A stretch of DNA of 64,000 nucleotides. Source: Epiperipatus broadwayi (taxonomy: Eukaryota; Onychophora; Udeonychophora; Euonychophora; Peripatidae). The stretch is from NCBI GenBank assembly GCA_028023455.1, contig JAQFVV010006272.1, forward strand, positions 1,380,586 through 1,444,585. Reading direction: 5' to 3'. The notes beneath the pieces are model-generated. The model did no database searches, was not told the DNA's origin, and saw nothing but the letters and a program-made list of their open reading frames with translations. How positions within the stretch are numbered: the first letter of the stretch is position 1; every line of letters starts with the position of its first letter. The position numbers were made by a program, and so were the translations under genes. Positions 24,283 through 34,171 of this stretch are shown in pieces.

Positions 24283-25713
24283 ATTGTACCATTTATTTAT
24301 ATATATGGTACAAATTACTATTTAATATTGTGTATCATTTAAATAAAAAAAGAGAGAACCCGATCTTTAATTTTTTTTTTGTAATATAATGTTTTAAGAA
24401 AAACGTACAGTGAAAGTTTAATTTTTCTTTTTTTTAATATAAGTTAACTAAAATAAATTCAATGTTGGAAAGTGCATACTGAATAATTGATTCAAATAGT
24501 GAAAGAAAATTTCAAAGGTAAAAGATTGCTATCAGAAACAACTTCCTGATAGTAATTAAAAATGGCAGAAATTCATAACAAGAAAAGAAACTTTGTAATA
24601 AAAAAATGAGAAATAATGTAGAAGTTTATAAAATAAAACAAAAGGTAAAAAGGAATATGCGCAGAACTTCGAAAAAGAATCTGGGGATATAAAAGGAGCT
24701 GACAGGTTTGAAAGATGTCTTTTGTCTTGTTGTTCCAGAGAGTGTTGAGCAATTTGAAGTGCCTCGTATTTTTTATACAAATAAAAATAATAAAATGTGT
24801 CCACTTAGATACGAACTGAAATCGCTCACCATGAGTGAGTAAAACTCTATCATTTGCCGACATTTTCTCTCAAGAAAAGTCACCTAGATCGTCATCTGGT
24901 TCTGCCTAAATTTGATTGGAGATTTGGAAGTAAAACTAAAAAAACAACTACTGCGGACTACCCACTGACGACATTGGACGTCGGAGGATCAATGACTATT
25001 TAAATATCAACTTACCGGTAAGTTAATGGCCATAACTTTTACATAAAGCTTTATGAATAGAGATTTGAATGAAATGTTATCCCATAATTTTTTTGGATCG
25101 AAATTTGCGAACTGAGAAGTGAACTAAACTGTTACCACGGAAAAACAAGACACCAAATAGTTATTACTTCAATATTTGAATCAAATTATTAAATTCATAT
25201 GCACAACTTGTCTTAATCATAAATATTAAATGCTTGACGAGCTAGAATAAATCTTTGTTATTAGCTTAACTTTCATTGTGCGTATATAAAATTAATGTTA
25301 TTATATTTAAGTTTTATATTTAGTTATTAAAATTCAAATTAGTATACAAATTACCTTTGCTAAATAGATTTATTTTTCTTAATTAAGTCAAAGGGGAATA
25401 TCTACTTAACGGGAATTTTAACCCAGATTGTATAATTATTACTTTACGAGTTACAATATGTTTGACGCAGACTCAGTGGGTCTAACGACTCTGGCGCCCT
25501 CATGTAGAAATTAAAAACTCATTCAGCTCACAATTGTACTCGGTAATAATTCTAGGCCAATCTGATCAGGAAAGATAGTTATGTTTTTAGAATAATAATG
25601 AAACCTTTTTTTTAAATAAAATAAATGAACATTTATTTTTCTTTTGCATAACTTGATCAACTTGCGCATTTATAATGCGTATAGAGGCCTAGAAATACGG
25701 AAAACATTATAAT
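24283..25713 (+). repeat. 5' LTR of gypsy element (~1431 bp)
   Basis: Aligned end to end with 29619-31083. It starts ATTGTACC and ends TTATAAT, giving short inverted ATT/AAT termini. It contains a 16-bp palindrome (25009-25024) and AATAAA motifs suitable for 3' end formation. The length is long for a gypsy LTR. It lacks a short CAATGCTTTCCAATATT-type insertion present in the 3' LTR near 30550-30570. Confidence 0.93.
25009..25024. repeat. 16-bp perfect palindrome in 5' LTR
   Basis: AACTTACCGGTAAGTT reads the same on both strands and contains a consensus splice donor GTAAGT in each orientation. It is unchanged in the 3' LTR at 30352-30367. It could be a protein-binding site or a donor for spliced transcripts. 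No function is shown. Confidence 0.85.
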
Positions 25714-25731
25714 GGCTTGCCCAACTCGGGC
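25713..25731 (+). promoter_or_regulatory. Candidate primer binding site
   Basis: TGGCTTGCCCAACTCGGGC overlaps the last base of the 5' LTR and begins with TGG, as expected for pairing with a tRNA CCA end. It partly resembles lysine-tRNA-type sites (TGGCGCCCAAC) but with extra bases, so the primer tRNA is uncertain. It also contains a GCCC/GGGC inverted repeat. Confidence 0.5.
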
Positions 25732-26164
25732 TTACGAAAAAAAAAAACACGACCTGAGAAAATTTAAAAACGGCATAAAATTGAGAATTTAATGTCCGTA
25801 GCCGGAAAATAAATATGACCACTAATAGTGTGCAAGTCTAAAAAGTTATTGCGTACGATTACCAAAGTTTTTTTTTAAGCATATAAGATTTTAAATAAGT
25901 TTATATTGAAACAAAATAATAGCTTATAAATTAAATAATAAATTAAATCGATCAAAGGCTAGTAATGACAGTAAAGGTAGAGAGGGATGGGAGATTATAG
26001 GGTGTTAAATGAGAAAGGTGTCGGTGAACGAATTTATTAGCAAAGCAAAATAAAATACTGAATTTATATCGTAACAATTGATGAAATTAAGATTTTGTTT
26101 ACTACAGCAAAAATAAACAACACGGCCATATATGAAATTGAGAAGTAATAAAAATATACACAAT
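25732..26164 (+). other. Gypsy leader region
   Basis: Untranslated segment between the primer-binding-like site and the gag remnant. No open frame with recognisable content was found. Confidence 0.5.
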
Positions 26165-26340
26165 ATGGCAGAAGGCGAGAAAGAATTGAAAGAGGGCGTG
26201 GAACCCTTCATAAGAAACCATTACACGAATTCAAAATGGAATTCAAAGAAGATATAAAGAAAGAAACAGCAGAGATGGTCAGAGAATTAAAAGAAGAAAT
26301 AAAAGAACCAGTAAAAAAAAAGGAAAAAGAGAAAAAATAA
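26165..26340 (+). pseudogene. Gag N-terminal remnant
   Basis: An ATG at 26165 opens a 30-codon frame starting MAEGEKELKEGVEPF. A second frame then gives a highly charged helix-like stretch (MEFKEDIKKETAEMVREL and a Lys/Glu-rich tail) ending at the TAA of 26338-26340. The protease domain starts almost immediately after. Capsid and zinc-knuckle sequences, which normally take several hundred codons, are missing, so an internal deletion has removed most of gag. The two parts are also out of frame with each other. Confidence 0.6.
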
Positions 26341-26341
26341 A

Positions 26342-26730
26342 GTGATCAGTAGAACAACAGAAGAAAAGAGGAGAGATAATCTTATTTGTGAGTGGGATGG
26401 CGAATTGATTAAGTACACATCTCAAAAATGCCCAAAGGTCATTTTGCAAATAAACAATGTCGAGGTAGAGACATTGTGGGATTCTGGCAGCCAGATATCA
26501 GTAATGTCGGAAACAACGTATGAATGCATGCAGAGCCAACCCATAGAGATACCAACTCTACCAGCGAAAAGCATGCAAATAACATTGGCAAATAAAAAGG
26601 CACAATTAGGCTCGAAACAAGTTTGAGTGCAAATTAAAATAGGGATAAAATTATGTCCCACACGCTATTAATTCTATAAGGGTTGGTACATGAAGCCATA
26701 TTGGGGTCAGATTTTATGCACAAAACTGGG
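26342..26730 (+). pseudogene. Gypsy pol: aspartic protease
   Basis: A retropepsin-like domain. The active-site pattern LWDSGSQISVMS (DSG at residues 47-49 of this frame, about 26480) is intact. The C-terminal hallmark AILGSDFM (about 26695-26720) lies in a different frame after a TGA at 26624-26626 and a further shift. The protease would process the Gag-Pol polyprotein in a living copy. The TGA sits where the sequence context (V-x-V) is compatible with a tryptophan. Not functional because of the frame breaks. Confidence 0.8.
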
Positions 26731-27690
26731 TGTGTGATCAATTATAAAGATGAAAAGATTATCTGCGATGGGGAAGAAGTGGAGTTTGGGTCACGGATGA
26801 GAATGAACCAGCAAAACATATGTAATATGGAGGTTGAGATAGAACAGACTTCAATAGAAACACGGATTGATGAGATAATAAATGAAGTGAAGGAAGGATG
26901 GAAAGAGGACCTAAAAGAAGTTCTAATTGAATATAAATCAAATTTTTCAGATAAACCTGGGGTTACTAAAGGGTATGAGCACAGGATCAAGGTCGCTGAC
27001 AGTACACCATACCAGGCAAAATCATACCCAGTGCCACACCAATATAGAGCTGAGGTAGAGAGAGAATTAGCTAAAATGGAAAAGTGGGATATTATCACTA
27101 AGGGTTCGTCAGCATATAATAACCCATTGGTGGTTGTAAAAAAAAAGGTGGAGCCATAAGACTGTGTTTGGATGCCAGGCAAATGAACAAAATTACATGG
27201 CCAAATCAAAATGTTCCACCTCCAATTAATGAGTTGGTAAATGAATTCCAGGGAAAAAAGATATTTTCCATATTAGATCTGACTGCCAGCTATTGGCAGA
27301 TCAAGTTACACCCTGCTGACTGGAAGTACACAGCATTTCGATATAATGGTATATTGTACCAATTTAACAGAATGCCTTTTGGTCTCAAGAATAGTGGAGC
27401 ACGCCTGCAAATATGTCTTGACTGTGTGCTGTCCCCTGAGATCAAAAAGTTAATCACTATCTACATGGATGATGTGATTATTGCATCCAATAACTCTCAG
27501 GAGCATTTACAACACCTCAAGTGGTTTCTACAAGGGTGCAATATGAAGGATATTTGCATTAATTTACAAAAAAGCTGTTTACCAGCATAAGAAGTGAATT
27601 TCTTAGGGCACTTAATTAATGCTAATGAAATCAGACCCCACACGGACAAAATCCAGGCAATATGAGATTTCCCAGCCCCTCAAACACCAA
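26731..27690 (+). pseudogene. Gypsy pol: reverse transcriptase
   Basis: The frame from 26683 carries the linker and RT N-terminus (KPGVTKGYEHRI, then SSAYNNPLVVVKKK). A one-base shortfall in a run of nine A (27138-27146) throws it out of frame. The next frame (27168-27590) continues with ARQMNK, then ILDLTASYWQI (catalytic Asp at residue 37), RMPFGLKNSGA and the YMDD box (about 27462-27473, catalytic Asp 101 and 102 of this frame). After a TAA at 27588-27590 the same frame runs on with EVNFLGHLINANEIRPHTDK and a TGA near 27664. All three catalytic aspartates are present, but the protein cannot be made in one piece. Confidence 0.93.
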
Positions 27691-28270
27691 AACAGGTGAG
27701 ATCATTTTTGGGGCTGTGTAATTTCTACAATAAATTTTACAAAAACTTTGCTTCAGACATGGAGCCACTGCTGCAATTATTACATAAGGGAACGTCATGG
27801 AAATGGACAGAAGAACATGAGACCAATTTTAGGGTTATTAAAGAAAAATTCCTTAGCCAAGTGATGTTGGTTTACCCTGACCTAAGGAAACCGTTTATTG
27901 TTCAGGTAGACGGTAGTGGGTATGGGTTAGGTGCAGCTCTTATGCAAGCTCAAGAGGATAGTACCTTGGGTGTAATTTATTTTGTCAGCAGATCATTGAG
28001 AGGTGCAGAGATTAATTACTGTGTAACAAAGAAAGAGGCCTTGACTGTGGTGTGGTCATTTCAGAAGTTCCGCCAATTCTTGATAGGATTGAAAACGATT
28101 GTTAGGACAGGTCATAAGAGCCTGGAATTCTTAAACCACAGTTATTTAACAAATAGTAGGCTAATCCGATTGAGCCTTTTTCTCCAGGAGTTCAATTATT
28201 CCATCCAGTATTGTAAGGGCACTGAAAATGTGGTAGCTGACACAATGAGCCGGAATATTGTTCCTGATAC
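27691..28270 (+). pseudogene. Gypsy pol: RNase H region
   Basis: The frame from 27696 starts with the tether RSFLGLCNFYNKF. The RNase H core follows: FIVQVDGSGYGLGAALMQ (first catalytic Asp at residue 72), then VTKKEALTVVWSFQKFRQFL with the conserved Glu. The usual TDHKSL motif reads TGHKSL here, so the third catalytic Asp is replaced by Gly. The domain ends near KGTENVVADTMSR. It would degrade the RNA strand of the RNA-DNA hybrid. The D-to-G change alone would be expected to abolish activity. Confidence 0.9.
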
Positions 28271-29560
28271 CCAGAACCATCTGCAGATGGAAGATATCTG
28301 TTTGACAAGTGTAGAATTAGAAACAGACACTGTAGTAGAAGGATTGAGACACTTAGGAAAGGTACATCGACAAAGCCCTACCTACAAGAAAATTATTGAC
28401 CAACTAGAAGACAAAGATGAAGTGGGAGAAACAGCAGACACTAATGCTGGTGAGAGATACCACCTGAAAGAAGGGATACTATGGTATATCACTGACCCGC
28501 AAAGGGATCAGTGGAAAATGATTATACCAGAAAGTTTACAGGAAGGACTTATTGAGTACACCCATCATTTGTATGGGCACTATGGTGTAAATAAAGTGGA
28601 AGGCTTATTAAGGAATGGTTCCATTGGCCGAATATGAGAGCACAGGTCACCAGGATAGTAAGCTCATGCGAAATGTGTCAGAAGACAAAACCAGCAAACA
28701 AGTCATATCAAGGTTCATTGAATCCTATCATCCCTAAAGAACCCAATGACCTGGTGGCTATTGATTTCTATGGACCATTTCCAGCTTTTGGGAAAATGAA
28801 ATATCTACTAGTAGTATATGACCTTTTTTCAAAATGGGTGTCAGCATATCCGGTGACTCAGGCCAATACTAAAAATGCCATACAAGCCCTTGAGGTACGA
28901 TATTTTAAAAGGGTAGGCAAACCAAAAGCTATTTTGTCAGACCACGGTATGCCTTTCACATCTTATGATTGGCAACAGTGGATAGAGAGGATGGAGGTAA
29001 AACACATATTGTCATCCATACAAAATCCGCAATCAAACCCTTACGAGCAGGTGATGAGAGAGTTAGGATACCTCTTCAGGGTATATACTGCATCCAACCA
29101 TAGAGGATGAGTGAAACAACTCCCAAGGATGTTAAATTTCATTAATTGGACTCATAATGAATCTACCGGATTTGCACCTGTAAGACTTCAATTTGGACAA
29201 GCGGTACCTTGATTGTATAAATCCACGTTATCCACTAGTCCAGAAAACATTGATAAAGGGAGAGATCACAAAGAAGCAAGAAAAAAATTGGAACACTGTG
29301 CCAAGCTCCAGACCTGGCAGAAAGGAGGCCTGACTGATAACTTTAAAAAAGGGGATACAGTATGGGGAAAAATGAACCCTGTGAGGCAAACTGGGAAGCA
29401 TATTTTTAAAAAGTTCCAAAATTTGTACGAGGGACCTTACCCAATCAGCCGACGGGATGGTCCAAATGCTTTCACTTTAGAGAATGGGGAAAGAGAAAGG
29501 GGTACCTACAATGCTAGGTCACTGAAACCGTATAAGACTAGGATGTGGGTTAGAAGTATA
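28271..29560 (+). pseudogene. Gypsy pol: integrase
   Basis: The zinc-binding domain has HHLYGHYGVNK followed, after a frameshift near 28620, by SSCEMCQKTK, giving the HHCC set. The catalytic core has AIDFYGPFP (Asp), AILSDHGMPFTS (Asp) and NPYEQVMRELG (Glu), a complete DDE triad. In-frame TGA codons at 29108-29110 and 29210-29212 interrupt the frame, both at positions where tryptophan fits the context (RG-x-VKQLP and VP-x-LYK). Beyond them the C-terminal region continues (FKKGDTVWGK, then FQNLYEGPYPISRRDG), the SH3-like DNA-binding part. There is no chromodomain and no env frame after it. Confidence 0.92.
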
Positions 29561-29618
29561 TTAAGAATAAAATTAGTTCAAACCTCTATTTTTATTCTCG
29601 TTTCCCTGCCCCAGTGGT
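29561..29618 (+). other. Segment before 3' LTR, no polypurine tract
   Basis: The bases just upstream of the 3' LTR are pyrimidine-rich (TTTTTATTCTCGTTTCCCTG) instead of the purine tract that normally primes plus-strand DNA. A purine-biased stretch is found only further up, near 29560-29573. Confidence 0.6.
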
Positions 29619-31083
29619 ATTGTACCATTTATTTATATATATGGTACAAATTACTATTTAATATTGTGTATCATTTAAATAAAAAAAGAGAGAACCCGAT
29701 CTTTAATTTTTTTTTTGTAATATAATGTTTTAAGAAAAACGTACAGTGAAAGTTTAATTTTTCTTTTTTTTAATATAAGTTAACTAAAATAAATTCAATG
29801 TTGGAAAGTGCATACTGAATAATTGATTCAAATAGTGAAAGGAAATTTCAAAGGTAAAAGATTGCTATCAGAAACAACTTTCTGATAGTAATTAAAAATG
29901 GCAGAAATTCATAATGAGAAAAGAGACTTTGCAATAAAAAAATGAGAAATAATGTAGAAGTTTATAAAATAGAACAAAAGGTAAAAAGAAATATGCGCAG
30001 AACTTCGAAAAAGAATCTGGGGATATAAAAGGAACCGACAGGTTTGAAAGGTGTCTTTTGTCTTGTTGTTCCAGAGAGTGTTGAACAATTTGAAGTGCCT
30101 TGTATTTTTTTTTATACAAAAAAAAATATTAATAAAATGTGTCCACTTAGATACAAACTGAAATCGCTCGCCATGAGTGAGTAGAACTCTATCGTTTGCC
30201 GACACTTTCTCTCAAGAAAAGTCACCTAGATTGTCATCTGGCTCTACCTAAATTTGATCGGAGATTTGGAAGTAAAACTAAAAAAACAACTACTGCGGAC
30301 TACCCACTGATTGAATTGGACATCGGAGGATCAATGACCTACTTAAATATCAACTTACCGGTAAGTTAATGGCCACAACTTTTACATAAAGCTTTATGAA
30401 TAGAGATTTGAATGAAATGTTATCCCATAATTTTTTTGGATCGAAATTTGCGAACTGAGAAGTGAACGAAACTGTTACCACGGAAAAATAAGACACCAAA
30501 TAGTTATTACTTCGATATTTGAATCTAATAATTATTAAATTCATATGCACAATGCTTTCCAATATTATAATTTTGTCTTAATCATAAATATTAAATGCTT
30601 GACGGGCTAGAATAAATCTTTGTTATTAGCTTAACTTTCATTGTGCGTGTATAAAATTAATGTTATTATATTTAAGTTTTATATTTAGTTATTAAAATTC
30701 AAATTAGTATACAAATTATCTTTGCTAAATAGATTTATTTTTCTTATTTAAGTCAAAGGAGGATATCTTCTACTTAATGGGAATTTTAACCCAGATTGTA
30801 TAATTATTACTTTACGAGTTACAATATGTTTGACACAGACTCAGTGGGTCTAACAACTGGCGCCCTCATGTAGAAATTAAAAACTGATTCAGCTCACAAT
30901 TGTACTCGGTAATAATTCTAGGCCGAGCTGATCAGGAAAGATAGTTATGTTTTTAGAATAATAATGAAACCTTCTTTTTTTTTAAATAAAATAAACGAAC
31001 ATTTATTTTTCTTTTGCATAACTTGATCAACTCGTGCATTTATAATGCGTATAGAGGCCTAGAAATACAGAAAACGTTATAAT
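29619..31083 (+). repeat. 3' LTR of gypsy element (~1465 bp)
   Basis: Direct copy of the 5' LTR with the same termini. It has a short extra sequence near 30550-30570 and several small indels. The 16-bp palindrome is conserved at 30352-30367. A minus-strand frame of about 97 codons starting MSANDRVLLTHGERF is open in both LTRs (24573-24863 and 29909-30205), but LTR identity explains most of that conservation. Confidence 0.93.
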
Positions 31084-31700
31084 ATATATTAATTATATGT
31101 ATTATATGCAAATGTGTTAATAACTAAAATTGTTACATGTAATACAATGATCAAAGTTTCAAACATTTTTTAAATATACAAAATAATATATAGTCAACAA
31201 AAGAATTAAGCAGTCTAACACCAATGTAACTAAATTGTTATGACTTACTTTCCAAATCTGGAAATGTCAAACAAAAGCTGTTAAGTACTTACAAAAAACA
31301 ATTTACAGTAGAAAAAGGAATTACAATGTATATAAATAATCACTGTACTGATAAAGATAACAACAGACAATTTATAAGAATTATCATAAATATCATGCAT
31401 AAAAGTCAATCTAAGTCTACCAAAAATAATATATACGTTATAATTTTTCCAAAATACATGATAGTGAGTAGCTAGTACAAGCAGCTGAAATAGATATTAT
31501 ATGACAATATACTTTGATTGTAACAATACTGTAAATGGTCATCAATGTAAACCTAGGCAAAAATTTTATTAAATAAGAAAAGCAATATGATTGTGTAACT
31601 AAAAAGAAAAGCAATATGATTTGACCAAGATATTCAAAAATTAATTAAAACATCCAAATAACAATAGTTATCACCAAAAAGTACAATTGAACATAATCTT
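31084..31700. other. AT-rich DNA, no gene seen
   Basis: Begins with the ATAT that may be the gypsy target duplicate. A short AAGCAATATGATT direct repeat occurs near 31580-31625. Nothing else was recognised. Confidence 0.5.
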
Positions 31701-32896
31701 ATATTCACTACAAATAATGATGTTAAATCAGTATGAAGAATATTTATAAGAAAGAAGAATACTTCTCATTTTATTATGATTGATCTTGAAACAATTTTGC
31801 ATAAGCCAGTTACTAAATAGTTCCAGATCCTCATTAATTTTTTGCTCAAGAATATTACATGTAACAGCATCACAGGATAGATCAATATCTTCAGGAAAAC
31901 TACAGATCACTCAGTCCAAAAGTAAACCAAAAATATTATATATATATATCAACAATAACAGAGGCCAACCAAAACACTAATAACACCATGTATTATAATA
32001 GCCTGTTTTATCTTTTAAATAACTTTTTAATAAGGAAGTAAAATGATCTCAAAAATCATATGAATATAAATTAGGCATAATTGTATGATAAATAGAATGA
32101 AATGCTTTATATAAATCAAATACATAGCTGTTATTTTAAGACCATTATCTAAAGAAATTAATACATTGTGCACAAGACTATATAAAACATCCAAAATATT
32201 TTTACAATTAACGATGTAGTGATATTATTTTATGCATATTCAGAAATGGCATTGTCTTATCCTTAACTATCATCTCAAATAATTTAGCAATAACAGAAAT
32301 GAATGAAAATTAGTCTATAATTTTGCATAATTAATGTATCCCCTTTGGTAAAAATGATATAATAACAGCAACTTTTGCATATTTACAAATATGCCAGCAA
32401 GCAAAACAAGATTAAATATGTAAACTAGAATGCATATAAAAACAAACATTATACTTAAGAATTTTTGGAAGTTAAATTATGTAAGGCAGAAAAACAAACA
32501 TTTTTCAAACAATGCATTAAATGTGATAACTGACTAAACCAAGAAAGAATCATAAATATATTCAAAAGCCAAATCACTAATAGAAGGCTCCACAAACAGC
32601 ACTTGTATAAAAATATTAAAAAGATCAGCAACAAATTTTTCATTTCCACATACTGCTAATATATTATCATTACCATTAATTAAATTAAATTTGATAAGAT
32701 TAATCAATAAATTAATTGCTTTCCATTTCAGAGAAGTATTTTTGTTCTTACGTATTAGACTGCTACACCTTTTCACATCTATGTCATTCTGCCCATAAAT
32801 TTCTAACCTTGTGATCCCATCAAATAACATGAACACCAGAACTTGTGACAAACTTAAGTGATAACTTTGTACATAAAAATAATAAAAACACAACAC
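31701..32896 (-). pseudogene. LINE (CR1/Jockey-like) reverse transcriptase remnant
   Basis: Minus-strand translation, with many stops and frame changes, follows the order of a CR1/Jockey-type reverse transcriptase. From about 32400 downward it reads ICKYAKVAVI, then FLPKGDTLIMQNYR, matching the K.A.V.PI.KKGD...NYRPIS block. Next come a region with SLDNGLKITAMYLIY (the D.G..TA.IYLD. block) and finally ILEQKINEDLELFSNWL followed by KINHNK (31910-31728), the conserved stretch after the FADD box. The FADD box itself is degraded. The frame at 32896-32534 may be the pre-RT part but is less clear. The 5' part with the endonuclease was not identified. Confidence 0.7.
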
Positions 32897-33810
32897 AAAA
32901 CTAAATAAAAACAGATAGTTGTGAGTTTTTGTTTCATTGTGACAATAAAAGATAGAAGAGCAACAACTCTGATGACAGCGATACTTGATGATTTATTCAG
33001 ATTGCTACAAAGCATATAAAACTGAGGAACTATGATCTGCCAATGGAGACTCCACAAAGGTGAAACTTTTGTTTGCATTCTGGATATTTAAAAAATCACT
33101 CCACCACACTGACTTCTTTTTTTTGTTTTTTAACAAAATAAATGTACTTAAACATTTCTCAATGCTTTAACTCTCTATTTTTTAAAAGTGTGAGCTAAGA
33201 CATAGTTTTTTTTTATCTGTCCATTTCCCCCCTTTCTATAGTTAATAGACATAATATATTTTTCATTTGCTTTACTGTCCATTTTGGAGTTAATATACTT
33301 ATTATTTTTGTAGTTAATATACTTATTTAAGCCATTGAATAGATGTAGTATTTTGTTTGCTTATGTAGTATTATTTTGTGATAATTTTGCTTTAGTGTCC
33401 ATTTGTAATTTCATTCCAGAGTTAATGTAAGAGTATTTTTTAATTTTAAGTAAAATTTGGGAATTTCTGGCCATATTTACAACAGCAGAATACTATACCT
33501 TGTACAAGTGTGTGCGTGGTGAGGGGAGGCAGCCTTGACAGCAAGTGCCATTTTAAAAGCACACATATTTTTTATTTACTATCATAATTTTTTTTTTTTA
33601 TTTTCACATAGAAATTTATTTTTTTCATATTGTTAAATTGTACTTTTTCAGATTTAGACTGGTCCAATTAGTGTTACGTATTAGAGCTACTATGCTTTTT
33701 CACATACGTATCAATCTGCCAACAACTTTCTAAATCTTGTGAAAATTTCATGAAATAACATGTATGGCTGGTCCATTTTGACAAATTTATTACTTAAGTT
33801 TGTCAGAAGT
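32748..33810. repeat. Two related copies of a ~120-bp segment
   Basis: Sequence starting ACGTATTAGA at 32749 and continuing through CTTTTCACAT, CTTGTGA and AATAACATG is repeated in diverged form from 33675 to about 33770. Between them, 33268-33294 and 33388-33410 share GCTTTA(C/G)TGTCCATTT with a 120-bp spacing. The first copy lies in the upstream part of the LINE remnant, so the second may be another piece of that family. Confidence 0.55.
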
Positions 33811-34171
33811 TCGGGTGAACTTGTTATTTGATGATATCACAAGATAGTTATCAGTGGACTGACATGGAAGTGAACAGGCATAGCACATCAAATATTAACT
33901 ACCATATTTTTTGTTACAAAAAATTCAGTTAATTATTACTTGCTTTTTCCATATCATATTTAATTACTTTATTACACTTACACTATTTCAAAGCAGTCAA
34001 AATTACAAGAATATTTTAAACACTTTCTGAATTTTTTTTTTTCAATTAACTGACCCCTTATCTATGGAGAACACATTTTATTTTCATTAATCAATTTAAT
34101 ATGATTAGTTGTTTTATCAAGTAAAGAAATACACAAATTATGAAATTGTAAAAGGCCATATTTACATTATT
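33811..34171. other. AT-rich DNA, no gene seen
   Basis: No feature recognised between the LINE-related repeat and the structured array. Confidence 0.5.

Larger units (their letters stand above)
24283..31083 (+). mobile_element. Ty3/gypsy LTR retrotransposon, nearly full length but dead
   Basis: Two direct LTRs (24283-25713 and 29619-31083) flank a gag remnant and a pol region in the order protease, reverse transcriptase, RNase H, integrase, which is the Ty3/gypsy order. The LTRs begin ATTGTACC and end TTATAAT. The flanking ATAT on both sides is compatible with a 4-bp target-site duplication, although AT-rich flanks make this weak. A primer-binding-like TGG sequence follows the 5' LTR. The coding part is interrupted by several stops and frameshifts, the middle of gag is missing, and no polypurine tract is visible before the 3' LTR. 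No env-like frame is present. The LTRs differ by scattered substitutions and small indels (a few percent by eye), so the insertion is not recent. Confidence 0.95.

Noticed and set aside
26742-27209. 155-codon minus-strand frame opposite pol
   Set aside because: Shadow of the gypsy protease/RT coding sequence on the plus strand.
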